Assembly (NCBI GenBank): GCA_031264885.1
Contig: JAISDM010000211.1
Span: 1-6,428, forward strand
Source of the DNA: Peptococcaceae bacterium
Lineage (GTDB): Bacteria; Bacillota; Peptococcia; DRI-13; UBA5745
DNA length: 6,428 nucleotides
Direction: 5' to 3'
Under the pieces are notes generated by a model, which was given only the letters and a program-made list of their open reading frames with translations, did no database searches and was not told where the DNA came from. Shown piece after piece: positions 1 through 5,500 of the stretch (positions are counted from its first letter, which is position 1; every line of letters begins with the position of its first letter). Both the position numbers and the translations under genes were made by a program.

Positions 1-31
1 ATGACGAGATGGGGCGCAGGAATGACGAGAT
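1..31. repeat. Short direct repeat, cut by the window edge
   Basis: The 10-mer ATGACGAGAT occurs at 1-10 and again at 22-31, a 21-bp period. The first copy sits at the window edge, so this may be the tail of a longer tandem or dispersed intergenic repeat. Two 10-bp copies are weak evidence alone. No coding potential is seen here. Confidence 0.35.
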
Positions 32-52
32 ATAATAATTTTCGGGCGAACC

Positions 53-121
53 CGGGCGGCAGAATGCCGCCCCTACAGACGCGTCGTTCATGATGCCGTA
101 GGGGCGGCATTCTGCCGCCCG
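53..121. repeat. Palindromic intergenic element (REP/MITE-like inverted repeat)
   Basis: Two perfectly complementary 24-bp arms (53-76 and 98-121) flank a 21-nt spacer (77-97). Each arm contains its own palindrome: in the left arm GGGCGGCA (54-61) and TGCCGCCC (65-72) enclose GAA. The sequence can therefore form one long hairpin or two small ones. No open reading frame, transposase or clear target-site duplication is present. From memory, similar GC-rich 'GTAGGGGCGGC' palindromes are dispersed in intergenic DNA of several Clostridia; this could not be checked here. It may be a non-autonomous mobile repeat, a REP-like element or part of a transcript-end structure. Confidence 0.7.
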
Positions 122-174
122 CCGGGCAAAACGCCTCCGAAAAATTTCCAACGTATAACATTCAGACGCGTTAT

Positions 175-202
175 ATTCCCCTCTCAGGAGGGGAATTTTT
201 TT
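175..202 (+). terminator. Rho-independent terminator of an upstream gene
   Basis: A 9-bp perfect stem pairs 175-183 with 188-196 around a TCAG tetraloop, and T196-T202 forms an uninterrupted T run. This is a strong intrinsic terminator reading rightward. No gene ends inside the window to the left of it, so it probably closes a plus-strand transcript that starts before position 1. It also insulates the toxin promoter at 240-265 from readthrough. Confidence 0.8.
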
Positions 203-239
203 AAACTATGAATCGCAGATGAGATCATAACAAATTTAT

Positions 240-265
240 TTGACCGTCTCGAATTGTGGTATAAT
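240..265 (+). promoter_or_regulatory. Promoter of the small toxin-like gene (extended -10)
   Basis: A perfect TATAAT lies at 260-265 and is preceded by TG at 257-258, giving the extended -10 form TGnTATAAT. A TTGACC box at 240-245 matches five of six -35 positions, but its 14-bp spacer is short; the extended -10 may compensate. The predicted start site is near G272, leaving a leader of about 37 nt before the GTG start at 309. Confidence 0.75.
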
Positions 266-270
266 GAAGT

Positions 271-299
271 TGCTGCCGACCCTTCGGCGTGAAGGGAGG
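271..299 (+). promoter_or_regulatory. Structured 5' leader and Shine-Dalgarno of the toxin-like gene
   Basis: The ribosome binding site GGGAGG (294-299) lies 9 nt before the GTG at 309 and decides the start. CCCTTC (280-285) can pair with GAAGGG (291-296) around GGCGT, which would hide part of the Shine-Dalgarno sequence. A competing small stem is GCCG (275-278) with CGGC (285-288). TGCTGCC (271-277), at the predicted 5' end, is exactly complementary to GGCAGCA (399-405) just after the stop codon, which permits a long-range 5'-3' interaction. In type I toxin mRNAs such structures delay translation until the antitoxin RNA can act. The pairing is seen in the sequence; the regulatory role is inferred. 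Confidence 0.55.
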
Positions 300-322
300 T
301 GCTAAAGAGTGAATGATGTCGT
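298..322 (+). repeat. Direct repeat copy 1, over the toxin start codon
   Basis: GGTGCTAAA (298-306), two spacer bases and GTGAATGAT (309-317) are repeated at 455-463 and 465-473, where one spacer base separates the blocks. The match continues as GTCGT versus TTCGT. This copy spans the end of the Shine-Dalgarno sequence, the GTG start and codons 2-5. The second copy is read from the opposite strand by the predicted antisense RNA, so the repeat makes that RNA complementary to the initiation region. This matches the role of the DRa/DRb repeats of the pAD1 par locus. Confidence 0.8.
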
Positions 323-398
323 ATCCCTACTTATCTCGATTATTGCAGGTGTTGCTGTACATATCATCTGCAAGTGGCTGGATCGGGATAAGAACTAA
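309..398 (+). CDS. Fst-like small hydrophobic peptide, putative type I toxin
   Basis: A 29-codon gene starts at GTG and stops at TAA, with GGGAGG 9 nt upstream. The two ATG triplets at 313 and 316 are out of frame, so GTG is the only sensible start. The peptide has a short polar N-terminus (MNDVVS), one hydrophobic membrane-spanning segment of about 15 residues (roughly 5-20, including LLISIIAGVAV), then ICKWLD and a charged tail (RDKN). This is the layout of Fst/Ldr-type toxins: a transmembrane helix, a WLD or similar motif and a polar C-terminus. Family members damage the membrane or cause nucleoid condensation when overexpressed. Assignment rests on peptide layout plus locus architecture: own promoter, convergent antisense promoter, shared bidirectional terminator and direct repeats. 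Toxicity is inferred. It could instead be a harmless small membrane protein or a 'holin-like' peptide. Confidence 0.8.
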   Translation: MNDVVSLLISIIAGVAVHIICKWLDRDKN

Positions 399-418
399 GG
401 CAGCAGACAGCCAAATTG

Positions 419-448
419 AAAACCCACGGGCTCACCCCCGTGGGTTTT
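419..448. terminator. Bidirectional rho-independent terminator shared by toxin mRNA, antisense RNA and probably pckG
   Basis: A perfect 12-bp stem pairs 419-430 with 437-448 around a 6-nt loop (431-436). The stem begins AAAA and ends TTTT, so a U tract follows the GC-rich stem on either strand. It ends the rightward toxin mRNA and the leftward antisense RNA. No other terminator-like hairpin with a T run lies between it and the pckG stop at 521, so it probably ends pckG transcripts too. Confidence 0.85.
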
Positions 449-454
449 CGTTTT

Positions 455-478
455 GGTGCTAAACGTGAATGATTTCGT
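455..478 (+). repeat. Direct repeat copy 2, inside the antisense RNA gene
   Basis: GGTGCTAAA (455-463), a C, GTGAATGAT (465-473) and TTCGT (474-478) repeat the toxin initiation region at 298-322. The copy lies beyond the shared terminator and just downstream of the leftward promoter, so it is transcribed only as its complement, at the 5' end of the antisense RNA. No Shine-Dalgarno sequence precedes this copy; only the initiation-region portion is duplicated. Confidence 0.8.
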
Positions 479-487
479 TTCATTCAT

Positions 488-517
488 ATTATAAACGAAC
501 CCGGCCGCGGATGTCAA
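488..517 (-). promoter_or_regulatory. Consensus leftward promoter of the antisense RNA
   Basis: On the minus strand a perfect TTGACA (517 to 512) and a perfect TATAAT (493 to 488) are separated by 18 bp. No gene starts leftward of it; the only thing it can transcribe before the hairpin at 419-448 is the short antisense RNA. A stronger promoter for the antitoxin than for the toxin is usual in type I systems. The -35 box lies 3 bp beyond the pckG stop codon. Confidence 0.85.
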
Positions 518-520
518 TAT

Positions 521-2287
521 TTATTTTGCGTCCAGGTTTTTTTGCAACTGATCCAGTTCCGCGTGGAGTTCTTTGGGGATCGTGTCGCCGATGGAGGCGT
601 AGAATTCTTTGATGCCCGCGGCTTCTTGCTTCCAGACGTCTTTATCGACGGTCAGCAGTTCTTTGACCGTCGCTTCTGTGACGCCCTCCAGTCCTTCGGT
701 ATTGATGTCTTTGGGATCGGGCACGTAGCCGATGGGCGTCCGGACGGCGTCCGCTTTGTCTTCGCAGCGGTCGAGGATCCACAGAAGCACCCGCATGTTG
801 TCGCCGAATCCCGGCCAGATAAAATCGCCCGCTTCATCCGTTCTGAACCAGTTGACGTTGAATATCTTGGGCAGTTTTTTTATTTTTTTGCCCATTTCAA
901 GCCAATGCCCGAAATATTCGCCCATATTGTAGCCGCAGAAGGGCAGCATCGCCATGGGGTCGCGCCGAACCACGCCTACGGCGCCGGCGGCGGCGGCGGT
1001 GGTCTCGGAGGCCATGATGGAGCCTACGAATACGCCGTGCTGCCAGTCGGTGGACTGATACACCAGGGGAGCGGTTTTGGCGCGCCTGCCGCCGAATACC
1101 AGGGCGGAGATGGGGACGCCGTTGGGATTGTTGAATTCCGGTGAGATGCAGGGGCAGTTAATGGCTTTGGAGGTAAACCGGGAATTGGGATGGGCGCCTT
1201 TTTCCCCGCTGTCGGGATCCCATTTTTCCCCTTTCCAGTTGAGGGCGTTTTTGGGGGGGTTCTTGTCGAGACCTTCCCACCAAACGGTATTGTCGTCCAG
1301 ATTGTGTACCACATTGGTAAAAATGGTGTCGCGCTTGGTGGCGGCCAGGGCGTTGGGATTGGATTTTTCGTTGGTTCCGGGGGCGACTCCGAAGAAGCCG
1401 TTTTCCGGATTGACTGCCCACAGCCGTCCGTCGGGGCCGATCCGCAGCCAGGCGATGTCGTCGCCTACGCACCAAACTTTATAGCCTTTTTTCCGATAAA
1501 TCTCGGGGGGGATGAGCATGGCGAGATTGGTTTTGCCGCAGGCGGAGGGGAAGGCGGCGGCGATGTACTTGATCTCTCCCTGGGGATTTTCGATGCCCAG
1601 AATGAGCATATGTTCCGCCATCCAGCCTTCGTTCCTGCCCAGGAATGAGGCGATGCGCAGCGCGAAGCATTTCTTGCCCAGCAGGACGTTGCCGCCGTAT
1701 CCGGAATTGATGGACCAGATGGTGTTGTCCTCTGGAAAATGGCAGATGTAGCGGTTTTCTTCGTCAATGTCCGCTTTGGAATGGAGTCCTTTGACGAAGT
1801 CGGATTGGTCCCCCAGGGAGTCGATGACGGTTTTGCCTATGCGGGTCATGATGTTCATATTGAGTACCACATAGATGGAGTCTGTGAGTTCGATGCCGAT
1901 CTTGGCGAATTCGGAGCCGACGATGCCCATGGAATAGGGGATGACATACATGGTCCGGCCTTTCATCGAGCCTTTGTAGAGTTTCCTGAGTTTTTCGTAA
2001 CACTCCGCGGGGTCCATCCAGTTGTTGGTGGGGCCGGCGTCTTCTTTTTTCCTGGTGCATATGAATGTGCGGTGTTCGACTCGGGCCACGTCGTTGACGG
2101 CGGTTCTGTGGATGTAACAGTTGGGGAGCTTCTCCCCGTTCAGTTTCTGCAGCTCGCCGGCCGCGAGGGACTGTTGGGTGAGGGCTTCGATCTGCGCTTC
2201 GCTGCCGTCGATCCAGACCACGCTGTCGGGGGTCGTGAGGGCTTTCATTTCCTCAATCCACGTGTTGACAAATTTGTTTGACGTCAT
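521..2287 (-). CDS. pckG: Phosphoenolpyruvate carboxykinase (GTP)
   Basis: This cytosolic enzyme interconverts oxaloacetate plus GTP with phosphoenolpyruvate, CO2 and GDP, at the junction of the C4-acid pool and glycolysis/gluconeogenesis. In anaerobes it may run in the carboxylating direction. At 588 residues it is near the usual bacterial length of about 600 and appears intact. Visible motifs: YVIPYSMG (114-121), the family P-loop signature FPSACGKTN (246-254) with reactive Cys250, and VGDDIAW (274-280). Mn2+ ligands corresponding to the animal enzyme are Lys206, His226 and Asp276. NPENGFFGVAPGTN (293-306), FGGRR (398-402), a lid region near 428-440 and FCGYNMGEYFGHW (450-462) follow. These GTP-type motifs distinguish it from the ATP-type PckA. 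The ATG start has AAAGGAGA at 2299-2292 on the minus strand, 4 nt upstream. It is transcribed alone and divergently from the surface protein gene. Its 3' end abuts the antisense RNA promoter. Confidence 0.98.
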   Translation of the reverse strand: MTSNKFVNTWIEEMKALTTPDSVVWIDGSEAQIEALTQQSLAAGELQKLNGEKLPNCYIHRTAVNDVARVEHRTFICTRKKEDAGPTNNWMDPAECYEKLRKLYKGSMKGRTMYVIPYSMGIVGSEFAKIGIELTDSIYVVLNMNIMTRIGKTVIDSLGDQSDFVKGLHSKADIDEENRYICHFPEDNTIWSINSGYGGNVLLGKKCFALRIASFLGRNEGWMAEHMLILGIENPQGEIKYIAAAFPSACGKTNLAMLIPPEIYRKKGYKVWCVGDDIAWLRIGPDGRLWAVNPENGFFGVAPGTNEKSNPNALAATKRDTIFTNVVHNLDDNTVWWEGLDKNPPKNALNWKGEKWDPDSGEKGAHPNSRFTSKAINCPCISPEFNNPNGVPISALVFGGRRAKTAPLVYQSTDWQHGVFVGSIMASETTAAAAGAVGVVRRDPMAMLPFCGYNMGEYFGHWLEMGKKIKKLPKIFNVNWFRTDEAGDFIWPGFGDNMRVLLWILDRCEDKADAVRTPIGYVPDPKDINTEGLEGVTEATVKELLTVDKDVWKQEAAGIKEFYASIGDTIPKELHAELDQLQKNLDAK

Positions 2288-2291
2288 ATAA

Positions 2292-2382
2292 TCTCCTTTG
2301 CGTTTTTTTTGATTTTATAATATTGTATGTGACTGCCGTATTCATTTTCCTCAGTTTAAGCGAAAATGATGCTCTTTGTCAA
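2292..2382 (-). promoter_or_regulatory. pckG ribosome binding site and probable promoter
   Basis: The ribosome binding site AAAGGAGA is at 2299-2292 on the minus strand. A perfect TTGACA -35 box is at 2382-2377. With an 18-bp spacer the -10 would be TAAACT (2358-2353), which keeps the important T1, A2 and T6 positions. AT-rich alternatives nearer the gene are TACAAT (2327-2322) and TATTAT (2322-2317), but they lack a good -35. I see no convincing catabolite-response element, although this region is where one would be expected. Confidence 0.5.
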
Positions 2383-2553
2383 CTGCGTGTTTGAGCGAGC
2401 CGCAATCGGCAAAAAAAATGTTTTTTCACGGACCCGCTAAAATCTCAAATGGCTGACGAATACATATAACACGACAGAATTGTTTAAATATTCGGGAGTC
2501 GGCCGAAACAAAGGACAAGCATACGCACGCAAGCAAAACAGGGGGGAAAGCCT
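2383..2553. other. Divergent intergenic region upstream of the surface protein
   Basis: This AT-rich stretch must hold the control region of the rightward gene at 2554. No promoter is convincing: the best rightward pair is CTGACG (2453-2458) with CAGAAT (2475-2480) at 16 bp, four of six matches each. An A8-TG-T6 tract lies at 2411-2426, just after a small GCCG/CGGC hairpin; it may be a bent-DNA tract. The ribosome binding site is G-rich, AGGGGGGA (2540-2547), 6 nt before the ATG. Confidence 0.4.
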
Positions 2554-5500
2554 ATGCGCAAACAAATAGCGAAGCATTACAATCTCAGGCGCAGCCGCGA
2601 GATCATAGCGGCGTTCACGCTCTTGGCGTTTATTGTTTTGGTTTTGCCTGGCAGGCCGCCCATGTCCGCCGTTGGCGACGTCACCTTGAGAGAGATGTAC
2701 GCCGGCTTCCCGAACGGCGCCGCTATGCCGGACGGCAGCGCGCTGCTTTATTATGGCACACAGAATTTGGACGCTATGTATGACAGCGCGGTAAGAAACG
2801 GAAGATTCATCAGTCTGGCTTATATCAGAGACAATCTCCCATTCCAGACCGACAAGGCAAAAGACGCGTTCATGTCTCAATATATGGATGAATCAGGAAG
2901 CTGGGAACTTTTGGATGTCGTTTATTCCAAGGCTTTATTGCCGGAAGGCTGGCCCGGGAGTCATGACGGCTGGGAGGAGGAGCGGATCCATGCCGCGCAG
3001 GCGCGGTCTTCTGTGACCTATGTGGTCAAAAACCCCTCGTCCGGCCGTATCCAGTTTATTGTTCTGAACCGGGGCGTGGACGGTTTTCGGATCCACATTG
3101 ACCCAAAGGATTCAGGCAAGCAGTTTTACGCTCATAAAATTGAGTTTCGGGAAGCGGTTACAGCGCCAACACCCATCGCTACGGTCACTTCGGTGTCGGA
3201 GCCGGCGGCGGATATGCCCGTAAAGCAGGGGTCTCCCGAAACGGCGGCGGATCCGGAGGGGGAGGAATCCCTGGCGGCGTCGGCGGAAAGCCCGTTGAAC
3301 GCTGTGACGGCGGAGGAATTGCCGGTACTACAGTTGGCGGCGTCAGCCACTTTGCCGGCGGCGGCGCCGGAAGAATTGCCGATAGCGCCGGCGGCGCCGT
3401 CGGACGGCTTGCCGGCGTCACAGCCGGAGGAAACGCCGGCGGCGGCAGCCCCGGAAGGCTTGCCGGAAAAGGAGGAAGTTCCGCCGGCCTTGACACCGGA
3501 GGAATCCCTGGCGGCATCGGCGGAAACTCCGTTGACCGCGGCGGCGGAGGTTTCGCCGGCGGTCCCGGAAGACTTGCCGGAAACAGACTCAGACGCTTTG
3601 CCGGCGGCGGATTCGGAAGTTTTGCCGGCGTCACAGCCGGAGGAATCCCTGCCCGAAGCAACGGAAGTCTCGCCGGCGGCGGCATCCCCCGTCCCGGCGG
3701 AAACCCTTCCCGCGGCCGCGCCGTCTCTCCCGGAAGATACGTCCGAACCGGCGCCCGGCCCCCTGGCCGCGGAAACATTCGTGACGGATAAGGACAAACT
3801 GCCCGCGGACGATATAGAGACCGCCATAAGCGCAAACACCGTCACGGTGGTGGAGATCTATGAACGGCCAACTATGAAACTCATGAGCGCGCCCAAGTAT
3901 AACGCCAACACGACACATAATGGCCAGATATTGGAAGACGCGGTGTACCTGCCCGCCAATTTCTATGATTACGAAAGGATGCAAACGGGATCAGGCAGTT
4001 ATACGGGAACGCCGGACACCTTTAATTACGCCGCGTATGACTATGGCAGTAATATGACCTTTCCCCAGGGCGAACCGAAACAGTTCATTCTCTTTGGCGG
4101 AAGATGGGGCACTGGAGCGGGAGGAACTCTCGGCCAAGATATCGGTGATCAAAATCTATCACATAATTATGCTTTCAAGGGCATCGCCGCCCCCGTCATC
4201 ACAGACGGCGCGTTTCAGCTGAACGGATACAAGACATACAACGGCCAAAGCCTGTTTCCCAGAAACGCGGGCGAAATCCAAAATGATAAGATGCTTTCGG
4301 CTTATTTCAATCGCAAATTTCCGTTTGTGATGGAAAACGGCTATTATGTCTTTGACAGCGATAAACAGCACTTCCATGTATACGACGACGTTGATACGCC
4401 AGCTTTGTATGGCGCGAAACAAGTTCCTGATACACAGGCAGGTTCGGATACCTACGGCGGTTTCTACCCATTCACAGGAGATGATCCCCAGTCAGATTAC
4501 GCGAACAAACTTAATTTATTCTTCGGCGTCAGCATGGAAGCGGAATTTATGATGCCGTTAAACCGTCAGGCCGGCGACAAAGACATGATCTTTGAATTCA
4601 GCGGCGACGACGATATGTGGGTGTATATCGACGGATATCTCACTTTGGATATCGGCGGCAGCCACGGCCGGGTTCCGGGGTCCATCAATTTCAATACCGG
4701 CGATATATTTGTTGAAGGCGTCGGCCAGGGGAATCTGTACACAGGGATTGCCAGCGCCGGCAACGCGTCCATCAGCCGCGACGCTTTCCTGAAACACACG
4801 ATGAATATCTTCTACATGGAGCGCGGCGGATACAATTCCAACTGCTATATGAAGTTCAATCTGCCTATTCCCGAACCGGACAAAGTCACCGTTTTTAAAA
4901 ATGGGGAATCCAATGTATCCCCTGAGGCGGATTTTGAATTCGATGTATACAGATATCAGGGCGGCGCCGCTCCAATCGGCATTGAAGTGGCAGAACACTC
5001 CGTAGAACGCGTAAAAAAAGGTCAGAGTTTTACCATCGACGTACCCAAGGGAGAGACCGTCTGGGTTCGGATCATTGAGCGGGACGGCGATCCGGAGCAA
5101 GGGTCGGACACCTCTACCATCTATATCGGCGACGGGCTGAACGGCGCCGTGGCTGTGGGCAAAGATACAAAGAGCGCAGCCGACTGGCTCAGATTTGAGG
5201 GAACCGGGGAAGCCTACGTACTGTTTTGCGTCAATTACGCGGAAACGCCCATTACTCTGGTCAAACACGATTACGAACATCCCGACGGAACCCCGCTGGC
5301 AAATGTGAGTTTTAATCTGTACAAATATGAGAATCCCGACTCAAAAACCCTGCTTACATCCAGTCCGCTCAAAACGAATGAGAAAGGCAAGATTTTCATC
5401 AACGACTATATATGGAGGAATATCGACCAGTGGACTCCCCTGGAAAGAAACGCGGCCTTTGTCCTTGAGGAGATCCCTTTCGAGAATTACGCGCCCGCGC

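Larger units (their letters stand above)
415..481 (-). ncRNA. Predicted antisense antitoxin RNA (RNA II-like)
   Basis: A transcript from the leftward promoter at 488-517 would start near 480-482 and end at the bidirectional hairpin, giving about 65-70 nt, close to the size of RNA II in the pAD1 par system. It has two regions complementary to the toxin mRNA. Its 5' part (about 478-455) pairs in trans-like fashion with the initiation region at 298-322, through two perfect 9-nt blocks. Its 3' terminator hairpin overlaps the toxin mRNA 3' end and is fully complementary to it. By analogy with Fst regulation, pairing would block ribosome binding at the GTG. No open reading frame is seen in it. The exact ends are inferred from the promoter and hairpin, not measured. 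Confidence 0.7.

Noticed and set aside
1..121. CRISPR array or tandem repeat locus
   Set aside because: There are only two copies of a 10-mer and one inverted repeat pair, with no regular repeat-spacer pattern.
465..487. GAATGA/TCATTC hairpin as a separate pckG terminator
   Set aside because: The stem is only 6-7 bp, AT-rich, and has no T run on the minus strand. It partly overlaps the antisense promoter start region; the hairpin at 419-448 is far stronger.
542..1144. Plus-strand open frames within pckG (also 1190-1648 and 1739-2281)
   Set aside because: They are opposite-strand shadows of a complete, motif-rich pckG, with no suitable ribosome binding site and no family resemblance.
2437..2880. 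Minus-strand 147-codon open frame across the start of the surface protein gene
   Set aside because: It overlaps the signal segment and N-terminus of the real gene, spans the intergenic region and has no recognisable domain.
3574..3588. LPETD resembling an LPXTG sortase motif
   Set aside because: It lies at residues 341-345 in the middle of the low-complexity stalk, lacks the final Gly and is not followed by a membrane segment.
3132..3845. Long minus-strand open frames (237 and 216 codons) opposite the stalk region
   Set aside because: They lie opposite GC-rich low-complexity DNA that has few stops in any frame. The products are Gly/Ser/Ala- or Pro-rich strings without a domain, and the plus-strand frame continues for 1286 codons through recognisable domains.
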